This document shows, piece after piece, positions 28,535-38,069 of a stretch of DNA of 64,000 nt. The notes below the pieces were generated by a model. It made no database searches. It was given only the letters and a program-made list of their open reading frames with translations, and had not been told where the DNA came from. Position numbers and translations under genes: made by a program. How positions within the stretch are numbered: position 1 is the stretch's first letter; each line of letters starts with the position of its first letter. This stretch comes from JAFDZV01 sp048594725 (GTDB lineage: Bacteria > Bacteroidota > Ignavibacteria > OLB7): positions 1-64,000 of the forward strand of contig JBMDXA010000092.1 in NCBI GenBank assembly GCA_048594725.1, in the 5' to 3' direction.

Positions 28535-29848
28535 ATGGCAACCGATACCTCAAGCTCCCCTCGTACGATTCTTCTGCTCGGTTCCGGCGGGCGCGAACAT
28601 GCGCTCCTCTGGAAGCTGCATCAATCCCCGGCGGTCTCCCGGATCGTCTGCGCTCCGGGCAACCCCGGCATGGCGCAGCTTGCCGAGCTGCGCGCGTGCG
28701 ACATCGAGAACCCGGAGGCTGTGGTGGCGCTTGCGGTGGAGCTGGGGGCCGATCTGGTCGTGGTGGGGCCGGAGGCTCCGCTGGCCGCCGGTGTGGCCGA
28801 TGCGTTGCGTGGGGCGGGCATCCCCACGTTCGGCCCGTCGCAGAAGGCGGCGCGCCTGGAGTGGGACAAGGCCTACTCCAAGGAGTTCATGGTCCGTCAT
28901 GGAATCCCCACAGCATCATCGCGCACCTTCTCGGCCGGCGAACTGGAGGCCGCTCGGGAGTATCTGCGGGAGCATTCCATGCCGGCGGTCATCAAGGCGA
29001 GCGGGCTTGCGGCCGGCAAGGGGGTAGTGATAGCGGCTTCGGTGGAGGAGGCGCTTGCCGCCGCCGATGAGATGCTGAGCGGCCGCGCGTTCGGCGATGC
29101 CGGCACCTGCGTGGTGGTGGAGGAATTCATGGAGGGGGAGGAGGCGTCGATCTTTGCGATAAGCGACGGAACGCGCTACGTGCTCCTGGCTCCATCGCAG
29201 GATCACAAGCGGGTGGGCGATGGGGATACCGGCCCGAACACCGGCGGCATGGGAGCCTACGCTCCGGCCCCTATCGTGACGCCGGAACTGATGGAACGGG
29301 CCGCGCGCGAGATCGTGGAGCCGGCGCTTCGCGGGATGCGGGAGGATGGAACCCCCTATGCCGGCTGCCTGTTCGTGGGACTGATGATTCATGATGGCGT
29401 GCCGAGGGTTGTGGAGTTCAACAGCCGCTTCGGCGACCCGGAGACCCAGGTGATACTCCCGCTGTACGAGGGAGATCTGGCCCGGCTGCTGTATGGCTCG
29501 GCCATCGGGGAACTGCCGGAGGAGGAGACCGTAGCAGAGACGGCAGGCTCGGCCGTCTGCGTGGTGATGGCCTCCGAGGGATATCCCGGCTCCTATCGCA
29601 AGGGGAGCGAGATCACCGGTATCACCGAGGCGGAGGCGCCGGGAGGCATCGTGGTCTTTCATGCCGGCACCCGGCGCGACGGCGAACGGCTGGTCAACAG
29701 CGGCGGGCGTGTGCTCGGCGTGACTGCCATATCGGCGGCGGATGGATTGGAATCCACTATCGCCCGCGCCTACGATGCCGTCCGGAACATCCATTTCGAT
29801 GGAGGATTCTATCGCACCGATATCGGCGCAAAGGCGAGCAAGGGGTAG
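28535..29848 (+). CDS. purD: Phosphoribosylamine-glycine ligase
   Basis: The 437-aa ATP-grasp enzyme makes glycinamide ribonucleotide in purine synthesis. GSGGREHALLWKL opens the N-terminal domain, and the family signature RFGDPETQVILPLYEGDL lies near residue 305. KASGLAAGKGV and MGAYAPAPIVTPEL are further typical blocks. Length is normal. Other pur genes are absent here, though guaB, also in purine metabolism, is 4 kb upstream on the same strand. Confidence 0.97.
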   Translation: MATDTSSSPRTILLLGSGGREHALLWKLHQSPAVSRIVCAPGNPGMAQLAELRACDIENPEAVVALAVELGADLVVVGPEAPLAAGVADALRGAGIPTFGPSQKAARLEWDKAYSKEFMVRHGIPTASSRTFSAGELEAAREYLREHSMPAVIKASGLAAGKGVVIAASVEEALAAADEMLSGRAFGDAGTCVVVEEFMEGEEASIFAISDGTRYVLLAPSQDHKRVGDGDTGPNTGGMGAYAPAPIVTPELMERAAREIVEPALRGMREDGTPYAGCLFVGLMIHDGVPRVVEFNSRFGDPETQVILPLYEGDLARLLYGSAIGELPEEETVAETAGSAVCVVMASEGYPGSYRKGSEITGITEAEAPGGIVVFHAGTRRDGERLVNSGGRVLGVTAISAADGLESTIARAYDAVRNIHFDGGFYRTDIGAKASKG

Positions 29849-30047
29849 GGATTGTCGATTTTCGATTTACGATTTTGGATTTTCGATTGAAGAAGTCCGG
29901 GGGCTGGAGCCGGAGAGAGCCTGGAGAGAATGATCGTTCTCTCCGGCCTTCGCTCTGTGCGCTGGCAGCGGGCGTGGCCCGCGAGCACGGACCCCTGGCA
30001 TTTCCCTGTTACCCGGAACTACGCTCTAACAACCAGGTACTATCATC
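29849..30047. repeat. Family A heptamers after purD
   Basis: GATTGTCGATTTTCGATTTA begins 3 bases after the purD stop, and the run continues to about 29889 (GATTTTGGATTTTCGATTG). A loose family C-like stretch (GGCAGCGGGCGTGGCCCGCG) follows at about 29964-29983. No gene is present. Confidence 0.8.
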
Positions 30048-30983
30048 GTGAACATTCTCCTCACCGGCGGTGCCGGCTTTATCGGCTCGCAGATCGTCGA
30101 TGCCTATATCGAGGCGGGGCATCATGTCTCGGTCATCGATAATCTCTCCACCGGATTCCGGGAGAACGTCAATCCGCAGGCGGAGCTGTTCCAGATCGAT
30201 ATCCGCGACCGCGACGGCGTGGAGAAGGTGTTCCGGAGCCGCCGGTTCGATCTGCTGAACCATCACGCCGCACAGCTCGATGTCCGGGTCTCCGTACGCG
30301 ATCCGCAGTTCGATGCCGGGCAGAATGTGATCGGTACGCTGAACCTGTTCCAGGGGGCGCTCCAGCATGGGGTGGGGCAGATCGTCTTCGCCTCAAGCGG
30401 TGGCGCGGTCTATGGCGAGCAGGAGAGCTTCCCGGCAACCGAATCGCATCCCACCAACCCCATCTCCCCGTACGGCATCACCAAGCTGACCGCCGAGAAG
30501 TATCTGCACTATTACCGGCACGAGCATGGGATAGAGCATCTGATCTTCCGCTATACCAACGTCTACGGTCCCCGGCAGAACCAGCATGGCGAGGCGGGGG
30601 TGATCTCGATCTTCTTCGAGCGGATGCTTTCCGGCCAGGCGCCGGTCATCTACGGCTCCGGGGAGCAGACGCGCGACTACGTATACGTGGGGGATCTGGT
30701 GCGCGCCAATCTGATGGCGCTGGAGTACCTGCGGGAGAATCATTCGGATATCTTCAATCTCTGCACCGGCGTGGAGACGAGCGTCAACGATCTGTTCCGG
30801 ACGCTGAACGGGTTCTTCCAGGGACGCTTCCATGAGGAACATGCCCCCGCCAGAAAAGGGGAGCAGGTCCGCTCGGTCTGCTCCTGGGATCATGCCGCCG
30901 CCGCGCTCGGATGGCGCCCGGAGGTGGGGTTCCCGGAGGGTGTGGAGCGTACGCTCGCCTATTACGGCAGCCTTGGGAAATAA
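30048..30983 (+). CDS. NAD-dependent epimerase, UDP-glucose 4-epimerase-like
   Basis: This 311-aa short-chain dehydrogenase/reductase has the N-terminal Rossmann motif TGGAGFIGS (6-14), the catalytic Ser116/117 in FASSGGAVYG, and Tyr142/Lys146 in SPYGITK. RYTNVYGPRQ and DYVYVGDLVRANLMAL are typical of GalE and related sugar-nucleotide epimerases. The exact sugar cannot be decided; UDP-glucose, UDP-glucuronate or UDP-GlcNAc are possible. With the nearby GT4 genes it probably supplies sugars for surface glycans. Confidence 0.88.
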   Translation: MNILLTGGAGFIGSQIVDAYIEAGHHVSVIDNLSTGFRENVNPQAELFQIDIRDRDGVEKVFRSRRFDLLNHHAAQLDVRVSVRDPQFDAGQNVIGTLNLFQGALQHGVGQIVFASSGGAVYGEQESFPATESHPTNPISPYGITKLTAEKYLHYYRHEHGIEHLIFRYTNVYGPRQNQHGEAGVISIFFERMLSGQAPVIYGSGEQTRDYVYVGDLVRANLMALEYLRENHSDIFNLCTGVETSVNDLFRTLNGFFQGRFHEEHAPARKGEQVRSVCSWDHAAAALGWRPEVGFPEGVERTLAYYGSLGK

Positions 30984-31306
30984 GGAGTGTGGCCGATACG
31001 AGCGCTCGCCGTCTGTGGCCGGCACGGACGATTCCGGAGACAGCTTGAAGAATAGAGGATAGAAGAACGCCCGGAGCTGCAGAGAGGTTCAGCCACGGGC
31101 GTTCGCATGCCGGCAAGCGGCAATGAATACTATGTGAGGATGGCCTGGTACGTTGCCGTTGAAATCATCCGCCGGATACCGCTGCCGGCAACGGAGAGCT
31201 TTCGGAGAAGAAGCGCGGAGGCCGCAGAAGAACGGGCCGCTCTTCCATGAACAGGGTTGATCCTGCCCGCCCGGCCTGCAATCTCCTCTCCAGCCACTAC
31301 CAGCCC
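30984..31306. other. Intergenic region between convergent genes
   Basis: No gene is supported. A nested hairpin lies at 31065-31102: GAACGCCCG pairs with CGGGCGTTC, with GCTG/CAGC inside. It is probably a terminator or 3' stabiliser of the epimerase transcript, although no T-run follows. Confidence 0.45.
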
Positions 31307-31852
31307 CTAGTCGATCTCCTGCTTATCGGTGGTGGCTCCCGGTTTCCAGCGCAACGAGCCGAAGATCTTTTCGCTCGCCTCCGGCTCCACATACTGATGC
31401 CCTTTCAGGCTGAAGGGGATGATCTCTATCCGCACGTTCCGCGTGGGGAGATAGTAGGTCCTGATCTTGGCCGTCCCCTTCTGCGTTGCTGAGTCCGACT
31501 GCGTATAGAGGTAGGTGCCGGTGTTGATGGCATCGGCGGGAGGATCGGCCGATCGCACGGTGGCGATGAAGCGGATCATGGCGGCATCCTGGATCAGATA
31601 GGTGCGCAGCTCGTACAGACCCTTCGGGCTCCAGCCGCTTCTGGAGGAATCCAGCACCGCCTCGGCCGGGATCTTCGCCACGTAGCCACGGCGGCTGTCA
31701 ACCGCCTGCAGCGCAGGCCGCTGCGCCGGGGATGTTCGCTGCCCCGTCTGCCGGGGTTTTCCCTCCTGTGCCCGAAGGCTGCACGGCATGGCTGCGGCGG
31801 CAGCTACGAGCGCCAGCAGGAGGAGCTGGGTATGGGGTCGGCGTCTCGTCAT
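31307..31852 (-). CDS. Secreted protein of unknown function
   Basis: The 181-aa protein has a signal peptide (about 1-29, ending CSLRAQ). A Pro/Gln/Arg-rich linker follows, then a compact domain with alternating hydrophobics (GLYELRTYLIQDAAMIRFIA). No family is recognised. The next minus-strand gene at 32029 encodes another small secreted protein of similar size and layout, so the two may be distant paralogues in one operon. Confidence 0.6.
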   Translation of the reverse strand: MTRRRPHTQLLLLALVAAAAAMPCSLRAQEGKPRQTGQRTSPAQRPALQAVDSRRGYVAKIPAEAVLDSSRSGWSPKGLYELRTYLIQDAAMIRFIATVRSADPPADAINTGTYLYTQSDSATQKGTAKIRTYYLPTRNVRIEIIPFSLKGHQYVEPEASEKIFGSLRWKPGATTDKQEID

Positions 31853-32028
31853 AATACTGTGAATGCCGTCCGGAACGGGCGGTTCCGGACGGGGAGAGTG
31901 TGAGATGTGCTGTCGGAACGGATGGCGGGCGGGGCTTCTACCCGCTGTCTCCGGCCACGGGGGGCGGATTGCCCGCTAACGGAGCCGCGCCTGGATATAC
32001 CGCCTGCTCCGCATGTTGCCGGAGGTGC

Positions 32029-32571
32029 CTAGCGATTGTTCTTGAATCGGTCCTTGCCACGCTCGTAGCGCCATTCATGGAGCGCTTTCTCCTGATCGGC
32101 GGGAGGAAGGAAACTGTCGAGCATCGCGTTCAGAACTCCACCGTATTCCTTCTCTCCCTTGGCCGTCAGGAGAACTTCCATTTGCACCGACATCTCGCGG
32201 AGGATATAGTTGCGGATGACGATGCGGCCGTTGACCCCCATCGAATCGCGCTGGAAGAAGACCATGCTGTCCAGCATCTTATAGCCCGGCGGCACCACCT
32301 GCTGCTCCTTGTAGTTGCGGATCTTGAGCGATCCGGAGCCCCCCGGAAGGATGAAGTTGGTGAGCTGGCTCTGGCCGGCGCGGTTCAGATCCGAACCGAT
32401 CGGGTTGAGCTTCGCCTTGGCCGGCAGCATGAAGCTGTAGCCGAAATCGCTCTGATACTTCTGGGTGAGCGAGCTGTCGACCGTGCGGGTCACCGTCTCC
32501 TGGGCGCGTGCCGGAAGGAGCAGACCCAGCGCAAGAAGAAACGTGCAGGCAAAAAAGCGATGTTGTAGCAT
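32029..32571 (-). CDS. Secreted protein of unknown function
   Basis: The protein has 180 aa from the ATG at 32571, where a clean signal peptide begins (MLQHRFFACTFLLALGLLLP, cleavage near ARAQ). The upstream part of the open frame is not protein-like. The mature domain contains YSFMLPAKAKLNPIG and SLKIRNYKEQQVVPPG, a beta-rich pattern faintly like PsbP/DUF1795 domains. No function can be assigned. It lies 176 bases upstream of the gene at 31307 on the same strand. Confidence 0.6.
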   Translation of the reverse strand: MLQHRFFACTFLLALGLLLPARAQETVTRTVDSSLTQKYQSDFGYSFMLPAKAKLNPIGSDLNRAGQSQLTNFILPGGSGSLKIRNYKEQQVVPPGYKMLDSMVFFQRDSMGVNGRIVIRNYILREMSVQMEVLLTAKGEKEYGGVLNAMLDSFLPPADQEKALHEWRYERGKDRFKNNR

Positions 32572-32923
32572 AGCTGTCTCTCGTAGTTGATCCGTTGTTT
32601 CCGCTGTACCAAACCCGGTCATCGACCGCTGAACGGCCGATCGGTTTAGCCTGGGACGGAGCAGCCCCTGAAGGAATGGGTGCCGGGGGAGCGGCCCGGC
32701 AATGGACGACCGGAAAGGGATAATAGTTCCTGGCACGTCTCCTCTGGCGATATATGGAGACGAGACATCAATATAGCACCGATTAGCCCCTGCCAGAAGG
32801 ATGAAATAGGGGAGAGAAGCTCTTTGGTCCCGCTTTACGCGGAGATGCGGGGTAACGCCAGGCCCTGCCGCGACGTGAAAGGGGAAAATCCGGAAGATAC
32901 CCTACACCAGCCTTCTTCAACAG
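32572..32923. other. Divergent intergenic region
   Basis: The gap lies between a minus-strand secreted protein gene and the plus-strand rhodanese gene. It is expected to hold both promoters. No repeats of families A-D and no gene are seen. Confidence 0.35.
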
Positions 32924-33493
32924 ATGATGGAACACAGCCGCAAGGATGAATCGCCCCGCAGAGCGGGAAAGCCGGGATTGTACATGGCTCTGGCCGGAAC
33001 GGCGTTATCGCTGGCGGCAGGGGCATTCTACGTTTTCATGAAGACCGAGCGTGGATTCCGGTTCGTGCTGGACCGGATCTACCGCAAGGAATTCCGGAAC
33101 GTGGAGTTCATCACTCCGGAAGAGCTCGCCCTGGAGCTGGAGGGCCCCACGCCCCCCGCGCTGCTGGATATCCGCACCCCGGAGGAATACGCCGTCAGCC
33201 ATCTGGGCGAGGCACGCCTGGCCGCCCCGGCCACGTTCGGCCCGGCCGATCTGTTCGGTCTGAGAAAGGATACGCCCATCGTCGTCTACTGCTCGGTGGG
33301 ATATCGAAGCGGAAAGATCGCCGAGCTGCTCGCGGATATGGGCTTCCGGAACGTGCGCAATCTCTACGGCGGCATCTTCCTCTGGTTCAATCAGGAGCGC
33401 CCTGTCTTCAGCTCCGGCCTGCCGGTGGACCGCATCCACACCTACGACCGCCGCTGGGGCCAGTTCGTTACGCGGGGCGAGAAAGTGGATTGA
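32924..33493 (+). CDS. Membrane-anchored rhodanese-like sulfurtransferase
   Basis: The 189-aa protein has one N-terminal transmembrane helix (about 18-39) and a single rhodanese domain (about 60-165). The active-site loop is CSVGYRSG with the persulfide-forming Cys123, and LLDIRTPEEYAVSHL is the typical upstream motif. It could carry sulfane sulfur at the membrane. The sulfur acceptor is unknown. An Nfu iron-sulfur scaffold lies 2 kb away. Confidence 0.88.
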   Translation: MMEHSRKDESPRRAGKPGLYMALAGTALSLAAGAFYVFMKTERGFRFVLDRIYRKEFRNVEFITPEELALELEGPTPPALLDIRTPEEYAVSHLGEARLAAPATFGPADLFGLRKDTPIVVYCSVGYRSGKIAELLADMGFRNVRNLYGGIFLWFNQERPVFSSGLPVDRIHTYDRRWGQFVTRGEKVD

Positions 33494-33742
33494 GGGATTT
33501 TCGATTTTCGATTTTCGATTGGGGGAGTGGGGGTATAAGGCGAGTGGCTGGCGGGTAGTCGTTGGTGGAGAGTAAGGAGTAGCAGGGAGAGGGAAGTGAA
33601 TGTGAAAGGTGCCGGGATACGGTGTTGGAGATGCTGCTGAGGGCTCTTTCCCTCCGGAACCTGGCACATCCCATCCCGGCGTGGAGGGTTTGCAGGGGGA
33701 AACAAGCAGCGCAGAGAAGCTCCCTGCGCTGGTTCCCGGCTC
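33494..33742. repeat. Family A heptamers and family E hairpin
   Basis: Immediately after the rhodanese stop, GATTTTCGATTTTCGATTTT runs from 33496 to 33521 as perfect heptamers. A GAGTAGCAGGGAGAGGGAAG motif follows at about 33575. At 33708-33730 AGCGCAG and CTGCGCT form a hairpin 13 bases past the MFS gene stop, with GGTTCCCGGCTCCT beside it. The hairpin probably ends the minus-strand MFS transcript (CTTGTTTCC follows on that strand). Confidence 0.75.
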
Positions 33743-34981
33743 CTACTCGTACTTGCGCAGCTGCGGGAATTTCGCTGCGGTCACGGCCACTAGGATGATG
33801 GTGGCGATGCCGCCGATCACCACCGTTATCGGGGCGCCGAATGCGGCCGCCAGAAGCCCCGCCTCCAGGTTGCCGAGCTGCGGGCCCCCCATAAAGAAGA
33901 TCATATTCACTCCGGTCATCCGGCCACGGATGTAATCGGGGGTGACCAGTTGCCGTATCGTCTGCCGGAGCACCGTGCTCACCGAGTCGCCGATGCCCAC
34001 CAGCGCCAGCATCACGATGGAGAGCCAGAAGCTGGTGGAGAGACCGAAGATGGTCGTTGCCAGCCCGTATGCTCCCACCGCCACCAGCAGCAGTACCCCC
34101 TTGCGGCGCACCTCGCCAATGGTCGACATGATGATGCCCGCGCCTAGCGAGCCCACCGACTCGGCCGCGTAGAGAATCCCAAGCCCGCGCGAATCCACCT
34201 TCAGAATATCCCGTGCGAAGACCGGCAGGAGCGCCGTGGCCGATGAGAAGAAGGTCGCCAGGAAATCCAGCACCATCGTCGAGAGGATCATCGTGTTGGA
34301 CCGGACGAACTTCAGTCCCTCCAGCACCGACGCGAAATCCACCTTTGCCCCTTCGGTACGTACCACCACCACCGGACGCATCGCCACCAGCGCCCCGATC
34401 ACCGCCAGATAGGTTCCGGCATTGATCCAGTAGACCGCATCCACACCGAAGCCATCGATGATAAAGCCGCTCAGCGTGGGGCCGATAATCATCGCCGCCT
34501 GGAACATCATGGTGTTCAGGGAGACCGCATTGGTGAGATGTTCCGGCGGGACCAGGTTGGGGATCAGCGACTGGCGGGCGGGCCCGTCGAACGCGCCGGC
34601 GGAGGCCGTCACCGCCGTCAGGGCCAGCAGCACGGCCGGCGAGCCATCTCCCAGAACCGTTATCACCCCCAGTCCGCACGCCGAGCACATCATGATGCTC
34701 TGCGTCACGAACATGATCCGGCGGCGGTTGTAGGTATCGGCCACCACCCCGCCGATCAGCGAGAAGAGGATGATGGGGATAACCCGCACCAGGCCGATCA
34801 GCCCCAGCATCACCGGTGAATCGGTGCGCTGGTAGATATGCCAGCTGATCGCCACGTTCTGCATCTGCGAACCTGCTACCGAGACGATCTGCCCGAACCA
34901 GAGCAGACGGAAGTCGCGATGCAGAAGGGCCGGAAACCGGCGCGCGATAAAGCTGGTTCGGTAGTTGGGGGCGTCGCTCAT
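33743..34981 (-). CDS. MFS transporter, EntS-like
   Basis: The 412-aa protein has about ten to twelve hydrophobic helices. The N-terminal LLWFGQIVSVAGSQMQNVAI and loop motif GGVVADTYNRRRIM match the MFS_3/EntS-type exporters. Substrates of this group include siderophores and drugs, and the substrate here is unknown. The start codon at 34981 follows directly after a family D repeat unit (GATTCGCGGCCATTCGCGG, then TTAT, ATG). Confidence 0.85.
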   Translation of the reverse strand: MSDAPNYRTSFIARRFPALLHRDFRLLWFGQIVSVAGSQMQNVAISWHIYQRTDSPVMLGLIGLVRVIPIILFSLIGGVVADTYNRRRIMFVTQSIMMCSACGLGVITVLGDGSPAVLLALTAVTASAGAFDGPARQSLIPNLVPPEHLTNAVSLNTMMFQAAMIIGPTLSGFIIDGFGVDAVYWINAGTYLAVIGALVAMRPVVVVRTEGAKVDFASVLEGLKFVRSNTMILSTMVLDFLATFFSSATALLPVFARDILKVDSRGLGILYAAESVGSLGAGIIMSTIGEVRRKGVLLLVAVGAYGLATTIFGLSTSFWLSIVMLALVGIGDSVSTVLRQTIRQLVTPDYIRGRMTGVNMIFFMGGPQLGNLEAGLLAAAFGAPITVVIGGIATIILVAVTAAKFPQLRKYE

Positions 34982-35185
34982 ATAACCGCGAATGGCCGCG
35001 AATCTTGGTGGGGGGGAGGGTACTGCGTTGCGATTAACACAGGGGTTATGATGAAATCTTCACGAATATCATCCACGAATGGCCGCGAATCTTGATGGGG
35101 GGAGAGTACTGCGTTGCGATCATCACACGGTTATGCTGAAATCTTCACGAATATCATCCATGAATGCCTTCGAATCCGGGTGAGA
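34982..35185. repeat. Tandem family D repeats abutting the MFS start codon
   Basis: Units of 85-87 bp start at 34990, 35077 and (partial) 35162. Each has GAATGGCCGCGAATCTTGGT, then TACTGCGTTGCGAT, then GAAATCTTCACGAATATCAT. On the minus strand the terminal unit ends CGCGGTTAT directly before the MFS ATG. The array matches that at 38070-38371, where the unit also ends directly before an ATG. Confidence 0.9.
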
Positions 35186-35392
35186 GAGTGGTATCGCGTT
35201 GAAGTCATCATAATGGCAGCCATGAAATCACCGCCAACAGGTTCTTCTGGCCGGGCTCTTCCTTTCCAGGCGTTCACGCTGATCTTCCTCAATCCTCCAC
35301 AACATCGCATCCCCTCTCCCTTTCTTCTTCTCGTAAATCCAAAATCGTCAATCGACCCAATCGAAAATCCAAAATCGCAAATCGAAAATCCC
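35186..35392. repeat. Family A heptamers downstream of nfu
   Basis: From about 35333 to 35391 runs a long imperfect heptamer series (CGTAAATCCAAAATCGTCAA, AATCGAAAATCCAAAATCG, CAAATCGAAAATC). It ends within a few bases of the nfu stop. The preceding 150 bases show nothing recognisable. Confidence 0.75.
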
Positions 35393-35695
35393 CTAGACTT
35401 CGATCGTCTTCGGGGACCTGATATAGATGCTTTCCATCATGGGGAGGCCGTCCATTTCAACGGCCCTGATCTCGGGGATATGCTGGCGGATGGTGCGCTC
35501 CACGCCCCCTTTCAGAGTCAGCGTGGAGGATGGGCAGGTGCCACAGGCGCCGTCGAGCCGAACGTAGATCACGTCGTTCTCGTAGCGGACGAAGTCGATC
35601 GTGCCGCCATCCATCTCGATATAGGGACGTATGTCGCTGGCGATGATCTGCTGTACCCGCTCGATGACCTCTTCGTGCCGTGTCCTGTCCATCAT
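35393..35695 (-). CDS. NifU-like iron-sulfur scaffold domain protein (Nfu)
   Basis: The 100-aa protein is a stand-alone NifU C-terminal domain. The cluster-binding C-x2-C motif is CGTCPSS (Cys51, Cys54), preceded by DIRPYIEMDGGTIDF, a hallmark of the family. Nfu proteins hold and hand over [4Fe-4S] clusters. Two Met codons open the frame. No suf or isc genes are nearby. Confidence 0.93.
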   Translation of the reverse strand: MMDRTRHEEVIERVQQIIASDIRPYIEMDGGTIDFVRYENDVIYVRLDGACGTCPSSTLTLKGGVERTIRQHIPEIRAVEMDGLPMMESIYIRSPKTIEV

Positions 35696-35984
35696 GATCC
35701 GGAGTTCCTGTTATCGCTGGAAAAAACAACTCTGAAGTGGGAGGGGGAAGACGCCAAAGATCGGCGAAGATTTTCAAACCGCCAAGGGATGCAATCCTCC
35801 GTTGCAATTGCTATCGGTCCGCTCCACTTTCGGCATCGATACCCCCGCAACTCCGTTGTTCCGGCCCCGGCCGGGTTTGCCCAGTAGCCGGCAGTTCCGC
35901 CGCCCGGTGTTCCGGATTCCGGTCCGCGGCTCCCGATGGCGCCTCTGCCGGGATCTCTCCCATCGCTTTTCCGGAGGACCGATC

Positions 35985-38003
35985 ATGGTGGAACGTGGAT
36001 GGAAGTATTATCCGGCGCTCAAGCTGCTGATACCGTATGCGGCCGGCATCCTGCTGGCGCGTCTTGCAGCGCCATCGCTGCCGGGGCTTCTGCTTCTCCT
36101 TCTCCTTTCCTGCGGCTGGCTCGTGGTTGCGATGCGCCGGGGTCGGATACTGCTGGCGCCCCCGCTCATTCTGGCGGTTGCGGCCGCCGGAGCGCTCTGG
36201 TATGAGCTTCGCTCCGCAGCTCCCTCCGATGGGGGCGAAGGGGGGAGAATCGCCGGAGCCGAGATTGTCGGACGGGTGGCGGGGGAGCCGGTTTTCAGAG
36301 CGGACCGGGTGGAATTCACCGCCGAGTGCGATTCGATTCTCTACCGCAATTCCGCTGCCCATCCGGCCGGGCGCGTTCTGGTGCGGCTGTACGATCGATC
36401 GCCGTTCGATCCCGCGCTGCTTCCCCGGCCGGGAGACCGCATCACAGCGGCCGGGACCGCGATACTTCCGGCCGGCCCTGCCAATCCGGGGGAGTTCGAT
36501 TACGGCGCCTATCTGCGCTCGCGCGGGATCGTCCTGGTGATGAGCGTCAACCGTGCTTCGATGATCCATCGGTTCGGCCGGGATGACCTGGGCATGGTGG
36601 AGCGGGTTGCCGAGCCCATCCGCCGCGAGGCGCGGGCGTTCTGCGATCGCCATGTGGGCGGGGAAGAGGGGGATATCCTGCGCGCGCTTCTTCTGGGTGA
36701 GCGGGAGTATATCGACCCGGAGACCCGCCAGGCCTTCACGCGGACCGGCACCGTGCATGTGCTTGCGGTGAGCGGGTTCAACGTCGGCATCATCGCCCTG
36801 GCGGTCTTCGTGGCGGTGTCCTGGATCAGAAGCAGGCGATGGCAGCTTCTGCTGTTCATTCCGCCGCTGGTGCTGTATGCGGTGGTGGCCGGCGCGGAGG
36901 CCTCGATTCTGCGGGCCACCATCATGGCCTGCGCATTCATGGTGGCGCGTACCGCCGGGCGTATCACCCGGCCGCTCAACACGCTCGGGTTGGCCGCGCT
37001 GCTGATCCTTCTGCTCGATCCGGAACAGCTGTTCGATATCGGGTTCCAGTTGTCGTTTGCATCGGTGGCGGGGATCATCATGGGATATGTGCCTGCCTGG
37101 GAGTGGATACTCTCGCATGCCGGTATGCTGCGGAAGATCGCCCCGCTCCGCTGGATCGCCGAGATGTTCCTTCTGACGCTCAGCGCGCAGCTGTTCACGC
37201 TTCCGTTCGTCCTGTATCACTTCGGATTCATCTCCTTCATCTCCCTTCTGATCAACATCCCCGTGGTGCCGCTGACATCGCTGGCGCTGGGGGCGGGGGC
37301 GGCCGGGACGCTGGCGGGGCTGGTCTGGGATCGGCCGGCCGGGTGGTTCGGTGGTAGCGCGCATCTGGCGCTGGGCGCCACCGAATGGCTGGTGGAACGG
37401 GGAGCGGAGCTGCCGGGGACCGGAGCGGAGATCGTCACGGTTGGTGCGGCCGGTGCGCTTCTGCTGGCTGCTGTTCTTCTCTGGCTGGGGCTGAGCGATC
37501 GTCCGGCCAGGGTGCTGCTCCGTTCCGTGGCCTTCGGGGCCGCACTCGCCGCCGTGGTACTGTCCGATCGTGCGCTCGATCCGCTCCGCCGTGCCGATGG
37601 GGTCTATCTCTGCCTGCTGAAAGCGAAGGAGGGAACGCTGGCGGCCGTGGTGCGGGGAGATTCGGTGACGCTCTATGCTGCCGGTGCGGCCGCCGACAGC
37701 ACTGCGCTCCGCTACAGCGGCGATGCGCTCCGCCGCCGGTTCGGCGCGGCAACCGTAGATCCCATTCCCCTGGACTCCGCCGGCCCCCGTATCGCTCGCC
37801 ATGATCTTCTGCTGATCGGTGATCGCCCGCGCGAGGTTGCCATCACCTATCCCCCGGTGATACTCTCCAACACCGCTCTCCGCCCGCTTGGCATGGTATC
37901 GGCAGCCGGCGATCCCTTCCTTCAGGTGCCGCTGCGCGCCGAGCTTGAGGAGGCGATCGTGCTGCGATACGATGGCCGCTGGCATGAGGTTCGATGGCGA
38001 TAA
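35985..38003 (+). CDS. comEC: ComEC/Rec2-like DNA-uptake channel protein
   Basis: The protein has 672 aa from the ATG at 35985, which has GGAGG eight bases upstream; the longer open frame is rejected. It begins with an N-terminal DUF4131-like part, about residues 1-190. A Competence domain with many transmembrane helices follows (about 200-490), containing HVLAVSGFNVGIIAL and QLSFASVAGIIM. The metallo-beta-lactamase domain found in Bacillus ComEC is absent. The last 130 residues show no HxHxDH motif. ComEC carries single-stranded DNA across the inner membrane. The ComF-like gene is also in this window. Confidence 0.85.
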   Translation: MVERGWKYYPALKLLIPYAAGILLARLAAPSLPGLLLLLLLSCGWLVVAMRRGRILLAPPLILAVAAAGALWYELRSAAPSDGGEGGRIAGAEIVGRVAGEPVFRADRVEFTAECDSILYRNSAAHPAGRVLVRLYDRSPFDPALLPRPGDRITAAGTAILPAGPANPGEFDYGAYLRSRGIVLVMSVNRASMIHRFGRDDLGMVERVAEPIRREARAFCDRHVGGEEGDILRALLLGEREYIDPETRQAFTRTGTVHVLAVSGFNVGIIALAVFVAVSWIRSRRWQLLLFIPPLVLYAVVAGAEASILRATIMACAFMVARTAGRITRPLNTLGLAALLILLLDPEQLFDIGFQLSFASVAGIIMGYVPAWEWILSHAGMLRKIAPLRWIAEMFLLTLSAQLFTLPFVLYHFGFISFISLLINIPVVPLTSLALGAGAAGTLAGLVWDRPAGWFGGSAHLALGATEWLVERGAELPGTGAEIVTVGAAGALLLAAVLLWLGLSDRPARVLLRSVAFGAALAAVVLSDRALDPLRRADGVYLCLLKAKEGTLAAVVRGDSVTLYAAGAAADSTALRYSGDALRRRFGAATVDPIPLDSAGPRIARHDLLLIGDRPREVAITYPPVILSNTALRPLGMVSAAGDPFLQVPLRAELEEAIVLRYDGRWHEVRWR

Positions 38004-38069
38004 TAGAACTGCGGTAGTGGAATCAATTTTCGATTCAGCCGATTTACGATCGGCGATGTCGCTCCTCCG
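38004..38069. repeat. Family A heptamers after comEC
   Basis: CAATTTTCGATTCAGCCGAT continuing to TTTACGATCGG (about 38024-38055) is a degenerate heptamer run between the comEC stop and the family D array. Confidence 0.6.
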
